This document shows positions 34,793-43,919 of a stretch of 64,000 nt of DNA, in pieces. Where the stretch lies: contig NZ_AKGG01000005.1 in assembly GCF_000277645.1 (NCBI RefSeq), positions 310,001 to 374,000 of the forward strand, read 5' to 3'. Position numbers and translations under genes: made by a program. Each line of letters starts with the position of its first letter. Position 1 is the stretch's first letter. Source of the stretch: Weissella koreensis KCTC 3621. Its GTDB lineage: Bacteria > Bacillota > Bacilli > Lactobacillales > Lactobacillaceae. Under the pieces are notes generated by a model. That model saw nothing but the letters and a program-made list of their open reading frames with translations, was not told the origin of the DNA and made no database searches.

Positions 34793-36016
34793 GTGAATAA
34801 AATAAAAACAATGCCAGTATGGCAACGCAATATGTATATTTTGTGGATAGGAGTCTTTTTAACCGGAATTGGATTAAGTATGGTAACACCATTTCTTTCC
34901 CTGTACATAAACACATTAGGGCATTATTCTAAAAGTATGTTGAGCTTATATTCAAGCCTAGCATTTTCAGGAAGTTACTTAACGATGGCAATTGCCTCAC
35001 CATTTTGGGGCCGTTTAGCTGATACCAAGGGTCGTAAGAAAATGATTGTTCGTGCAGGTTTGGCGATGGGTGTAGCTTTCTTCTTAATGGGCTTAGTAAC
35101 AAATGTTTGGCAATTAATCTTACTGCGTGCTATTCAAGGAGCATTAGGTGGCTTTACTTCTAATGCTAATGCTTTGATTGCTTCAGAAACACCAATTGAG
35201 CGATCAGGATATAGTATGGGAATTATGATGACTGGTTCTACAGCTGGAACATTGCTTGGACCGTTAATTGGAGGTGTTTTAGCAGACACAGTTGGTTATC
35301 GTTTTTCATTTACTTTGACTGGTGGTTTGATCTTAGCGGCAACGGTATTGGTTATATTTTGGGTTAAAGAAGAATTTTCCCCTAAAGCTAAAGAAGAACA
35401 GCAAACGTTATCACGAAAAGAAGTATTTGCGATGTTACCATATCCAAGAGTTATGTGGGGCTTCTTTATTACAACCATGATGATTATGGCTGTAAATCAA
35501 TCAATTAATCCAATTCTGGCCCTCTTTGTGCAAGAATTGACGCACAATGCCAATAATACGGCATTTTTGGCTGGATTAGTGGCTGCAACACCTGGTGTGG
35601 CGTCTCTTATTTTTGCTCCTCAGTTAGGTCGATTGGGGGATAAATATGGAACCTCAAAAGTGATGTTAAGTGGTTTTATTTTAGGAGTGATTGTATTCTT
35701 ACCCATGGGTTGGGTAAGTGCTGTGTGGCAACTAGCAGCACTACGTTTTTTCGTTGGAATTACTGATTCAACAATGATGCCATCAATTCAAACTTTGATT
35801 ACTAAGACGACACCACATGAGGTGGTGAGCCGGATGTTTGCTTATAATCAAAGTTTTCAATCATTAGGATCCGTTGCGGGTCCAATTATTGGGGCTGTAG
35901 CCACTGGATTATTTGATTACCAAGGAGTCTTTATTATTTCTGCTTTGATTATTGGAATTAATGGGCTATGGTTCCATCATAATACCAAAGTTTTGCGACA
36001 AGATGGGATTGCTTAA
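34793..36016 (+). CDS. MFS multidrug-type efflux transporter
   Basis: 407-residue major facilitator protein with about 12 hydrophobic segments in two halves. The loop 2-3 signature GRLADTKGRKKMIVRAGL near residue 67 and its counterpart GRLGDKYGTSKVMLSG in the second half are clear; GSTAGTLLGPLIGGVLAD resembles antiporter motif C of drug exporters. GTG start at 34793 behind AGAGGAGG (34775-34781). Probably exports drugs or toxic compounds; could share the function of the reductase upstream but has its own unit. Confidence 0.87.
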   Translation: MNKIKTMPVWQRNMYILWIGVFLTGIGLSMVTPFLSLYINTLGHYSKSMLSLYSSLAFSGSYLTMAIASPFWGRLADTKGRKKMIVRAGLAMGVAFFLMGLVTNVWQLILLRAIQGALGGFTSNANALIASETPIERSGYSMGIMMTGSTAGTLLGPLIGGVLADTVGYRFSFTLTGGLILAATVLVIFWVKEEFSPKAKEEQQTLSRKEVFAMLPYPRVMWGFFITTMMIMAVNQSINPILALFVQELTHNANNTAFLAGLVAATPGVASLIFAPQLGRLGDKYGTSKVMLSGFILGVIVFLPMGWVSAVWQLAALRFFVGITDSTMMPSIQTLITKTTPHEVVSRMFAYNQSFQSLGSVAGPIIGAVATGLFDYQGVFIISALIIGINGLWFHHNTKVLRQDGIA

Positions 36017-36167
36017 ATTGATTGTGTGATTCTGCATAATGAATTAAAATGCCAGCGAAGATAGACTGGTTGAGAACGATGAAGATAAATAGTAAATTGT
36101 TTCATTTGATAGTATAATAATAAAGTTATATGTAAATTAAACTTATTGAGAATGGCTGGTTACAATT

Positions 36168-36779
36168 ATGTCAAAATATTTTAAAATATCATGGGTTCAT
36201 CCAGTTTTAGTGTTTTTAGCACTAATCTTAGATGGCGTTATTGCTTTAAATTGGGCCCCAGTTTTATATAAATTACCAATGTCGGCTAGTCCGTTATTGG
36301 TTTTACTAGTCTTGTTGATGCCTATCCTAGTTAAAGTTGATAATAATTTAAATGAACATATTAATTTATATGTTTTAGCTGGGATTGTCGGATTAGTTTA
36401 CGATTTTTATTATACGGGGTATGTTGGAGTATCATTGATTGGTTTCCCGTTAATGGTTGGTTTAGCTGTGTGGGCTCAAAAATATTTTGAATATTCATAT
36501 TTCTGGGAAATGTTAATTTTCTTTGTGGTTATTAGTATCTATTTGATTTTTGATTATCTAGCATTTGGAATTATTAATGTGGCGAAAGCTAACTTACAAG
36601 AGTTTATTATTTTTCATATGTTCCCATCAATTTTGATCAATTTAATATTCTTTATTGTGTTTTTTCCAGCATTAAGTATCTTATATCGTTGGCTAGAGTC
36701 ACCTAATTTAGTTGACTACCAAGTTGAAAATAAGCAAATAAATAATCGCCTGATTTTTAAGCGTTCTGATCGAATGTAA
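36168..36779 (+). CDS. MreD-like membrane protein
   Basis: 203 residues with five or six hydrophobic segments and the pattern AGIVGLVYDFYYTGYVG, which matches the G-x-x-x-D-x-Y motif of rod-shape protein MreD. No mreB or mreC is adjacent; upstream is the MFS exporter and downstream the histidine T-box. If it is MreD it would act with the elongation machinery and the PBP encoded further right. Assignment is moderate because MreD proteins diverge quickly. Confidence 0.6.
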   Translation: MSKYFKISWVHPVLVFLALILDGVIALNWAPVLYKLPMSASPLLVLLVLLMPILVKVDNNLNEHINLYVLAGIVGLVYDFYYTGYVGVSLIGFPLMVGLAVWAQKYFEYSYFWEMLIFFVVISIYLIFDYLAFGIINVAKANLQEFIIFHMFPSILINLIFFIVFFPALSILYRWLESPNLVDYQVENKQINNRLIFKRSDRM

Positions 36780-36790
36780 CCAAAAATTAT

Positions 36791-36819
36791 TTGACATTTA
36801 GTATTAAAACGCTTATTCT
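36791..36819 (+). promoter_or_regulatory. Promoter of the amino-acid transporter operon
   Basis: TTGACA (36791-36796), 17-bp spacer, TATTCT (36814-36819), starting transcription just before the T-box leader. Confidence 0.65.
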
Positions 36820-36839
36820 TACAACATAAATTAAATTCA

Positions 36840-37092
36840 CATAGAAGAGTAGGTCGTTTAATTTGCTCAGAGAGTTGCGCTGAAGTTGAGAAGCAATCAA
36901 ATTGATGATTCGAACCACACCTATGTTTGTTTGAAAATTGTAATGATTTTTCGGCTGATCGCGTTATAGATTCCCGCCATTATGTTAATAGTGGTGGCAG
37001 AGTGTACGTTAGTAATAGCGTACAAAAATTGAGGTGGAACCACGAATTCGATCGTCCTCAAGATATGTTAATCATATCTTGAGGGCTTTTTT
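36840..37092 (+). promoter_or_regulatory. T-box riboswitch, histidine type, before an amino-acid importer
   Basis: Canonical stem I elements in order: AAGAGTAG (36844-36851), AGAGAG (36869-36874), GCTGAAG (36879-36885), then GAAC-CAC-ACCT, which places the specifier CAC (His) at 36916-36918. The T-box TGAGGTGGAACCACG lies at 37030-37044. Terminator arms CCTCAAGATATG (37056-37067) and CATATCTTGAGG (37073-37084) with T run. Uncharged tRNA-His should switch the importer on. Confidence 0.9.
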
Positions 37093-37116
37093 TATTAATA
37101 AAGGATGGGGAGAATT

Positions 37117-37770
37117 ATGGATTATTTATGGTCAATCTTACCTAGTATGTTAAATGGTTTGAAAATGACTTTTGGGGTGTTTGGATTAACCTTAGTTGGT
37201 GCCATTCCATTAGGTGTTTTAGTTGCAATGGCTCTACGTTCTGAAATTGGACTATTGAAATTGTTGATGAACTTCTATATTTGGATAATGCGGGGAACAC
37301 CATTGCTATTACAAATTGTCTTTGTTTACTATGGACTTAGCTTGGCACAGATTGTAACTTTCCCTCGTTTTGAAGCGGCTGTTGTCACCTTTATATTGAA
37401 TTATGCGGCTTATTTTGCTGAAATTTTTCGAGGTGGATTACAAAGTGTACCTCAAGGACAATATGAAGGGGCTCAGGTTTTAGGATTTTCCAAATGGCAA
37501 ACTATGAAAAAAATCATCTTACCACAAGTAGTTAAAATCGTGATGCCATCAGTTGGAAATGAAGTGGTTAATTTGGTTAAAGATTCATCATTGGTTTATG
37601 TTATTGGATTAGGAGACTTAATGCGAGCTGGAAACATTGCTGCAGCACGGGATGTTACTCTAGTGCCATATTTATTAGTTGGAGCTCTATATTTGATCCT
37701 AACTGTTGCTGCAACATTGATTATGCGAAAAATTGAAAATTCATTAGATTTTGATCGTTTGGATCGTTAG
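37117..37770 (+). CDS. Amino-acid ABC transporter permease (predicted histidine)
   Basis: HisM/GlnP-type permease. Hydrophobic segments and the family blocks MRGTPLLLQIVFVYYG and the EAA loop FRGGLQSVPQGQYEGAQVLGF (EGAQ...), NEVVNLVKDSSLVYVIGLGDL. 217 residues. Start ATG 37117 behind GGGGAGAA; the in-frame ATG at 37105 lies on the ribosome site. First gene of a three-gene importer under the His T-box, matching the hisXYZ type predicted in Firmicutes from T-box studies. Confidence 0.88.
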   Translation: MDYLWSILPSMLNGLKMTFGVFGLTLVGAIPLGVLVAMALRSEIGLLKLLMNFYIWIMRGTPLLLQIVFVYYGLSLAQIVTFPRFEAAVVTFILNYAAYFAEIFRGGLQSVPQGQYEGAQVLGFSKWQTMKKIILPQVVKIVMPSVGNEVVNLVKDSSLVYVIGLGDLMRAGNIAAARDVTLVPYLLVGALYLILTVAATLIMRKIENSLDFDRLDR

Positions 37771-37782
37771 AAAGGATTGAAT

Positions 37783-38421
37783 ATGTTAGAAATTAAAGAT
37801 TTACAAAAAAAATACACTGACCATCTTATCTTTAAAAATTTAGCTTTGACGATCCCAACTGGAAAAATCATGGCGATAGTAGGACCATCTGGAATTGGGA
37901 AGACGACATTTTTAAAAATTATTGCCGGACTATTACCAGCTGATCAAGGTACGATGGAATTGAATGGAGAAAGACTGGATTTAACTGGTAATCGTAAAGG
38001 TGCTCAAGTTGGAGTTATTTTCCAAGACTTTAACCTTTTCCCCCAGTATACAGTCCAGGAAAATATTACTTTGGCCCCAATTAACGTTTTAAAAGATTCA
38101 AAATCGGCGGCAAATAAAAAAGCTGAAGAGCTTTTAAAGGAATTAGGATTGTTTGATCAAGCTAGCCAGTATCCTAATCAATTATCTGGTGGTCAGAAAC
38201 AACGAGTTGCGATTGCGCGTGCTCTAGCTATGCAACCGGGTATGTTGGCTTATGATGAACCAACCTCAGGGTTAGATGCAGCTTCAACGCAGCAAGTTGT
38301 TCATGTGATGCAACAAATGAAATCCCAAGGGGTTACACAGTTGGTTGTTACTCATGACTTACCATTTGCTGAAGCTGTGGCAGATTTAACGTTTGATTTT
38401 GGAAAAGAGGTTCAACGTTGA
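37783..38421 (+). CDS. Amino-acid ABC transporter ATPase (predicted histidine)
   Basis: Nucleotide-binding subunit of a polar amino-acid importer. Walker A GPSGIGKTT near residue 34, Q-loop IFQDFNLFPQYTV, signature LSGGQKQRVAIARAL, Walker B MLAYDEPTSGLD and the H-loop VVTHD. 212 residues, short for this class, which often reaches 240. Start ATG 37783 with AAAGGA 6 nt upstream. Its TGA overlaps the TTG start of the binding protein. Confidence 0.92.
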   Translation: MLEIKDLQKKYTDHLIFKNLALTIPTGKIMAIVGPSGIGKTTFLKIIAGLLPADQGTMELNGERLDLTGNRKGAQVGVIFQDFNLFPQYTVQENITLAPINVLKDSKSAANKKAEELLKELGLFDQASQYPNQLSGGQKQRVAIARALAMQPGMLAYDEPTSGLDAASTQQVVHVMQQMKSQGVTQLVVTHDLPFAEAVADLTFDFGKEVQR

Positions 38422-39221
38422 GACATAAAAAACAAATTTGGGGTAATTTAATTGTTTTTGTAATATTAATAGGAATTATTGGTGGGTTAACTTGGAAAGT
38501 TAATCACCCCAAAGACCAATGGGGTAAAACACAACAGAAAAAGGTGATCGTTATTGGAGTCGATGATACGTTCGTTCCAATGGGTTTTCGAAATTCCAAA
38601 GGCGAGTTAGTTGGTTACGATGTTGATCTTGCACGAAAAACTTTTCAAGCGATGGGATTAAAAGTTAAATTTCAAGTAATTGATTGGTCAATGAAAGAAA
38701 CAGAACTTAAATCTAAGCATATTGATGCAATTTGGAATGGTTATACTGAGACACCCGAGCGAGCAAAACATGTTGCCTTTTCAGAATCATATCACCAAGA
38801 TGAGCAAGTTATTTTAACTTTAAAAGATCATAACTTTAAGCAAGCTAAAGATTTAAAAAATCACGATTTAGGGATTCAAACGGGTTCTTCTGGAGCAGCA
38901 AGTTATGATGGACAACCACATATTTTGAAAAGCATCATTCGTGATACCGTTCAGTATGATGATTTTTCAAAGGCGCTGAACGATTTACAAGTAGATCGAA
39001 TTCAAGGGGTCTTAATTGATAGTGATTATGCGCGTTATTATATAGCTCATTCGGCTCAAGGTAATCAATTTCAGATGCTTCAAACGAGATTTCCAAAGGA
39101 ACAATTTGTAGTTGGTTTCCGGAAATCAGATGTTAAATTAAGATTAGCCGTAAATAAACAGTTGGCAAAATTTGAAAAAGATAGTACTATAAGTGAGTTG
39201 ACGGAAAAATATTTTAATTAA
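38418..39221 (+). CDS. Amino-acid ABC transporter substrate-binding protein, membrane-anchored
   Basis: Family 3 solute-binding protein: VIGVDDTFVPMGFRNSKGELVG, GYDVDLARK, ...IDAIWNGYTETPERAKHVAFS and GIQTGSSG are the typical blocks. 267 residues. TTG start at 38418 with AGAGG upstream, overlapping the ATPase stop by 4 nt. The N-terminus (LIVFVILIGIIGGLTW) is a hydrophobic anchor with no lipobox Cys, so it seems to be held by an uncleaved helix. Predicted ligand histidine from the T-box only. Confidence 0.88.
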   Translation: MRHKKQIWGNLIVFVILIGIIGGLTWKVNHPKDQWGKTQQKKVIVIGVDDTFVPMGFRNSKGELVGYDVDLARKTFQAMGLKVKFQVIDWSMKETELKSKHIDAIWNGYTETPERAKHVAFSESYHQDEQVILTLKDHNFKQAKDLKNHDLGIQTGSSGAASYDGQPHILKSIIRDTVQYDDFSKALNDLQVDRIQGVLIDSDYARYYIAHSAQGNQFQMLQTRFPKEQFVVGFRKSDVKLRLAVNKQLAKFEKDSTISELTEKYFN

Positions 39222-39251
39222 TACGGCAACATCAATCAAATAATATTTACC

Positions 39252-39286
39252 AAAAAATGAGGTCGTTCACGCGCCTTCATTTTTTA
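39252..39286 (+). terminator. Terminator after the ABC importer operon
   Basis: AAAATGAGG pairs with CCTTCATTTT, then T run. Confidence 0.75.
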
Positions 39287-39321
39287 TTTTTATAAATTAT
39301 TTTTAGGGGAGGTAGAATTGG

Positions 39322-40512
39322 ATGCAAACAACAAAAGGTATGTCTTTAAAATGGCTGTTAATAGCGAGTTTTATTAATAATTTTGCTTTAGGGTTTATTT
39401 GGCCATTAACTTCTATTTATTTACATAATCAATTAGGTCAAACATTGATTACTGTTGGATGGGTTATGTTAATGAACGCTGTAGGTCAAATGGTCGGTAG
39501 CGTTATTTCGGGGCGGCTTTTTGACCGGATGCAACCATTTAACCTCATTCGAATTGGGATTGGAGTCATGGCACTTTCACAAGTTGCTTTTATTCTTTGG
39601 CATGGTTGGCCAGCTTACCCAATTATTTTAGCTGTTACGGGAATTTTTAGTGGTTGGAATACAGCAACAATTAACTCATATGGGACTCAGGTTAGAGGTC
39701 ATGATGGCCGATATGTTTTTAATATGTTATATTTTATTGCTAATTTTGGTATGGTTTTTGCTACTGCCATGGTTGGTACAATTTATAACTATGGTATTGT
39801 TTGGCTTTTTATTATTTCATTTATCATGTACAGTGCTCTTTTTATTATTATTCAAAAATTCTTTAACTTTAAGCTAGAACAAGCGCAAGTAGATGGTAAT
39901 CAAAATATGGAAAAAATTAAATTGCCAACCTGGAATTTACGTATTATTTGGACGGTGATTTTAGGACTGAGCGTTCTTTGGATTTCTTATGCTCAGTGGC
40001 AAGGGAATTTGTCTGTCTATATGTCTGATGTTTTACATTTACCATTGTGGCAATATTCAATGCTTTGGACGATTAATGGACTTTTGGTAGCGGTTGTGCA
40101 ACTAACCATTAATTTTTTGAATCTTTCCACTAATCGTAAAATGATGTGGATCCAAATTTATGGAGGTATTGCTTGCTTTGGCTTGGCATTCTTGATTTTG
40201 CCATTTGTTGATGATTTTAAAGGATTTGCTTTGGCAATGGTTATCACAACTTTGGGCGAAGCAACTGCGTTCCCAATGATCCCTGCCTTGGTAAATGAGT
40301 TAACACCATTGAACTTTAAAGGACAATTCCAAGGATTAGTGGCGGCAGCACCATCAGCAGGAAAAGCGATTGGCCCATTGATGGGAGGATTCTTTATTGA
40401 GCGTCTCGGATATCATTCAATGTTTTATTTAGCTGCAGGGCTAGTTGCAATAACATTGGTATTTGTTATCTTAATTATTATGATTGGGTTTAAGAAAACG
40501 ACACTTTATTAA
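39322..40512 (+). CDS. MFS transporter
   Basis: 396 residues with about 12 hydrophobic segments. Begins MQTTKGMSLKWLLIASFINNFALGFIWPL; loop 2-3 signature is SGRLFDRMQPFNLIRIG, and later KGQFQGLVAAAPSAGKAIGPL. The pattern resembles exporter-type MFS proteins of the DHA1 group; substrate unknown. GGGGAGG ribosome site 12 nt before the ATG. Ends in a bidirectional terminator shared with pbp1. Confidence 0.82.
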   Translation: MQTTKGMSLKWLLIASFINNFALGFIWPLTSIYLHNQLGQTLITVGWVMLMNAVGQMVGSVISGRLFDRMQPFNLIRIGIGVMALSQVAFILWHGWPAYPIILAVTGIFSGWNTATINSYGTQVRGHDGRYVFNMLYFIANFGMVFATAMVGTIYNYGIVWLFIISFIMYSALFIIIQKFFNFKLEQAQVDGNQNMEKIKLPTWNLRIIWTVILGLSVLWISYAQWQGNLSVYMSDVLHLPLWQYSMLWTINGLLVAVVQLTINFLNLSTNRKMMWIQIYGGIACFGLAFLILPFVDDFKGFALAMVITTLGEATAFPMIPALVNELTPLNFKGQFQGLVAAAPSAGKAIGPLMGGFFIERLGYHSMFYLAAGLVAITLVFVILIIMIGFKKTTLY

Positions 40513-40545
40513 AACATATAAAACGTTAATGATCTATTTATGTAA

Positions 40546-40581
40546 ATAAAAAACGTATTCAATATTTGAATACGTTTTTTA
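40546..40581. terminator. Bidirectional terminator between the MFS gene and pbp1
   Basis: AAAAACGTATTCAA and TTGAATACGTTTTT are perfect complements (about 40549-40562 and 40566-40579), with A run on one side and T run on the other, so it serves both converging genes. Confidence 0.93.
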
Positions 40582-40582
40582 T

Positions 40583-42931
40583 TTAGTCATTTTTACTATC
40601 TGTACCGCTTGGTTCAGGAGTAGGAGTCGGTGTTTGACTAGTACTTGAAGACGTAGCTGAACTACTTGTGCTTGGCGTTGTATTTGAAGTTGAAGTAGTA
40701 GTAGAATTAGTACTATTTTGACTCTGTTGTTGTGTTGATGATGATTCTTTAGTCGTTGAGAAAATCGTAGAAGATCGTGCAATGGAAGAAGAAGAAGATC
40801 CACTAACAGCAGTAGTTGAACCAAATACACGATGAGCAAACGGATCCTTAAAGTCGGCATCCTTGACCTCATATTCAGTTTGACCGTACTTGGTAACTTT
40901 CGTAACTGATGACGGAACTCGCCAGTTAGAACCGTCACCATCATTTTTATCCATAACATATTGCATCAAAGTGTCATAAATTTCACTTGGCAATTGCGAA
41001 GTTGAACTTAATGGAGTATCAACTTGCATGGGTTGATCATATCCAGTCCAAACTGAAATAGCAGCAGATTTAGTGAAACCAGTAAACCAAAGATCTTGAG
41101 CACTATTACTAGGGAATTTTGAGTCAGAAGGGTAAGCAACGGTTCCAGATTTAGCAGCTTGCTTATAATCGGAATGAATGTACTTGTCATAACCTAAGTT
41201 CCAAGGAGCTTTAGCAGTGAATACAGATTGTAGCATATTATTGATCATAAATGCAGTTGATTCTTTCATCGCTCTGGTTCCCTTGCTACTCATATCAGTA
41301 ACTTTACCTTCTCTTGTTGTAATAGACTTAACATAAGAAGGCTTATAATAAGTACCACCATTAGCAAAGGCAGAGAATGCTGCTGCTTCTTGTTCAGTTG
41401 AGATGTTAAATCCAATTGCAGAACCACCAGTTAACTTTTGATTGATGCCTAATTTTTTAAGGAAGTCACCAGCCCGCGTATAGCCAACGTACTCATCTTT
41501 TTTACCATTTGGTAGTGTACTTTGTCCCTCTAATGTATGCAAAGCCGGTACATTCAATGAACGTGAAAGAGCGTTACGCATTGTCACATATTGTTGTCCA
41601 CTTTGTTTAGAGTAAGGTAAGTTGTTTGTCATACCAGCGTCACCAACATTGAGGTCAGTTCCAGCATATTTAAATGATGAAGAATCGTCTACGGCTCGAT
41701 AAGTTGGCCAGTTAAATTCTTCAATTGCAGGAGCGTAATCAATTAAAGGCTTAACCGTTGAACCACCAGATCGTTGAGTAGAAGTAGCTAGATTGAGGCC
41801 TTGCAAACTGTCCTGATTACGACCACCAATTTGTGCAATGACGTCCCCTGATTGTGGATCCGTAATGGTTACAGCCGTTTGAATTTCGTCATCAGGGAAG
41901 TTAATCCCATATGAATTACCATTTGATGAATTAATTATATCGTAAGCTTTGTTTTGAACATCACCATCCAAATTGGTTTTAATGGTTAAACCATCACGAT
42001 TAACATCGTATTTTGCTTTTTTGACTTGAGCTAAAACAGAAGTTACATAAGAGTCTGATATTTTTTCTTTCTCTGCTTCTTCATCATTTTCAGGGTGAGA
42101 AGAAACTAATCCATCATCAATTGGGGTGTTTTTATAAGTCTGAGCTTCATTTTTGGAAATTGTGCCATACTCAGCCATCGCATTTAAGACTTGATCTCGA
42201 CGATATTTAGCACCTTTTGGATTAGTATATGGATCATAGCCCGAAGGAGACTGAGGTAATCCAGCGATCAAAGCAGTCTGTGGGATGGTCAAATCTTCCA
42301 TGTCTTTATCATAGTAGAATTTAGCGGCGGTCTTCATTCCATAGACCCCATTACCCATGTAAACTTTGTTCATATAAAGAGTCAAAATTTGAGCTTTTGA
42401 ATATTGTTTTTCGACTTTAATTGACATCCAAGCTTCTTGAACTTTACGCTTTAGGGTTTGATCACTTGTGGCTGATGAAAAGGCTGTTTGTTTGATCAAT
42501 TGTTGAGTTAAGGTAGATCCACCTTGTAGACCAAGTGATGAACCAGTTAGATTAGCGAAAGCAGCGCCAACGATTCGACGAATATCAATACCACCATGCT
42601 TATAAAATCGTCGATCTTCAATAGCTACGACCGCATTTTTCATGGTATCAGTATATTCACTTTGACGGGCAATTTCACGTCGTTCGTTACCACTTGTCCA
42701 AACGGTATTTCCATCTTTATCTAAAATAGTAGATTGAGATGAACCGGCTAAACCGGCATTAGTGACTTTTGGAGCAGTGATGGACCAGTAAGAAACCAAA
42801 GCAATCACAATAATGGCAATGATTCCGATCACACTTGCAACAATGAATAAGATTCGCTTTTTAAGCGGATGGTTGGCACGCTTCTTTTTAGGATGTGTGC
42901 GATTAGCTCTAGAAAGATTTTGATCAGGCAT
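40583..42931 (-). CDS. Class A penicillin-binding protein 1A
   Basis: Bifunctional peptidoglycan synthase. Order: basic cytoplasmic start, one transmembrane helix (ILFIVASVIGIIAIIVIALVSYW, shown split: ILFIVASVIGII / AIIVIALVSYW), transglycosylase motifs EDRRFYKHGG and GGSTLTQQLIKQ, transpeptidase SxxK in GGSTVKPL, SxN in SRSLNVPA, and the third motif as AKSGTVAYP, with Ser in place of the usual Thr. The last ~70 residues are Ser/Thr/Gln-rich low complexity. 782 residues from ATG 42931 (AAGGAG upstream on this strand); the earlier ATG 42973 is before the ribosome site. Coupled to recU. Confidence 0.94.
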   Translation of the reverse strand: MPDQNLSRANRTHPKKKRANHPLKKRILFIVASVIGIIAIIVIALVSYWSITAPKVTNAGLAGSSQSTILDKDGNTVWTSGNERREIARQSEYTDTMKNAVVAIEDRRFYKHGGIDIRRIVGAAFANLTGSSLGLQGGSTLTQQLIKQTAFSSATSDQTLKRKVQEAWMSIKVEKQYSKAQILTLYMNKVYMGNGVYGMKTAAKFYYDKDMEDLTIPQTALIAGLPQSPSGYDPYTNPKGAKYRRDQVLNAMAEYGTISKNEAQTYKNTPIDDGLVSSHPENDEEAEKEKISDSYVTSVLAQVKKAKYDVNRDGLTIKTNLDGDVQNKAYDIINSSNGNSYGINFPDDEIQTAVTITDPQSGDVIAQIGGRNQDSLQGLNLATSTQRSGGSTVKPLIDYAPAIEEFNWPTYRAVDDSSSFKYAGTDLNVGDAGMTNNLPYSKQSGQQYVTMRNALSRSLNVPALHTLEGQSTLPNGKKDEYVGYTRAGDFLKKLGINQKLTGGSAIGFNISTEQEAAAFSAFANGGTYYKPSYVKSITTREGKVTDMSSKGTRAMKESTAFMINNMLQSVFTAKAPWNLGYDKYIHSDYKQAAKSGTVAYPSDSKFPSNSAQDLWFTGFTKSAAISVWTGYDQPMQVDTPLSSTSQLPSEIYDTLMQYVMDKNDGDGSNWRVPSSVTKVTKYGQTEYEVKDADFKDPFAHRVFGSTTAVSGSSSSSIARSSTIFSTTKESSSTQQQSQNSTNSTTTSTSNTTPSTSSSATSSSTSQTPTPTPEPSGTDSKND

Positions 42932-42959
42932 TTGATCGTTCTCCTTGAATAATATAAAT

Positions 42960-43559
42960 TTAATGTATTGCAATTAATTGATCAACTGCATTGAGATAAG
43001 GTAGGGAAGGTCTTAAACCAGTTGGGATTAAGATTCCTTGTTCGACAATTTCGGTATATGGAACTGACTTACGGTTTTCTTGCCGATTTTTCCAATAAGT
43101 GATTAAGAGACTACTATCAATCAGGTAGGTTTCATTACGTTTTGTAAAACGAATAATAAAAAAGCTTAGGCCACCAAGCCGTTTAATATCATCTAAATGA
43201 TCAATTTGATGTTGATGGACATTACTAAGTGGAAATGAGGTTTGGTTGGCTGTTTCCTTGGCATCAAAATCCAGATAGCGTCCTTGATAAATTCCATTAT
43301 AATCAGTCGTTGAAGCTTGACGAAAGTAAGCTTCTGTTATTTTGGCGGCTGATCTTTTTGGATACTCAACATTTACAATTTGAATAGGGGTTGGCTTTTT
43401 ATGAATGTTAGCCAAACCATTTTGTAGATAAAATTGATTGGCTTGATTTAATTCGCTTTCTAAAGACATTCCACGATGACCTTGATTAGGACGTTTTATG
43501 TCATTTTTTGTTGATCGCGATGGTTCAAATGGTTGTCCATTTGGGTATTTAATGGTCAT
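42960..43559 (-). CDS. recU: Holliday-junction resolvase RecU
   Basis: Resolves recombination junctions and assists chromosome segregation. Family blocks: YPNGQPF, NQGHRGMSLESELNQANQFYL, KKPTPIQIV, YQGRYLDFDAKET (catalytic Asp/Glu) and GLSFFIIRF. 199 residues. GGAGGTGTTGC upstream on this strand. The recU-pbp1 pair, divergent from ypsA-gpsB, is a highly conserved Firmicute arrangement. Confidence 0.95.
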   Translation of the reverse strand: MTIKYPNGQPFEPSRSTKNDIKRPNQGHRGMSLESELNQANQFYLQNGLANIHKKPTPIQIVNVEYPKRSAAKITEAYFRQASTTDYNGIYQGRYLDFDAKETANQTSFPLSNVHQHQIDHLDDIKRLGGLSFFIIRFTKRNETYLIDSSLLITYWKNRQENRKSVPYTEIVEQGILIPTGLRPSLPYLNAVDQLIAIH

Positions 43560-43919
43560 CGCAACACCTCCATATGAAAGATAATTGTTATTATTATACC
43601 AAAATTACCCAGACTAGTCCTATATTGAGGGGATTTAATTTATTAATTGAGGTATATTTTTATCAGCAATTTATAATTTTTGTTTCTAGATGATAGAAAT
43701 AAACTAGATTATAGGATGATCTAGTTTAGATAAAATAATCTCATAAAATGTGATATGAACCGATTGAATCTTGATTTTCTGCTATAATTAATAGGAAGAA
43801 TTATCAGCAATTGAGGGATGGATTGATTATTTTTTAATTTTAATCTAAGAAAATTGTGGTTAAAATATTATTGTTTATATAATATTTAGGATTATTACGT
43901 TGAAAGAGGAATTTTACGT
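43560..43919. promoter_or_regulatory. Divergent control region between recU and ypsA
   Basis: 360 bases without a gene. It holds the recU-pbp1 promoter (not resolved), an inverted repeat AAACTAGAT (43701-43709) / ATCTAGTTT (43719-43727), a repeated 12-mer TTATCAGCAATT (43660-43671 and 43801-43812), and an extended -10 TGCTATAAT (43780-43788) pointing to ypsA with a second possible TATAAT near 43878. Confidence 0.5.

Noticed and set aside
40579..40959. Alternate-frame minus-strand ORF at the 3' end of pbp1
   Set aside because: It is a shadow of the low-complexity tail of the penicillin-binding protein.
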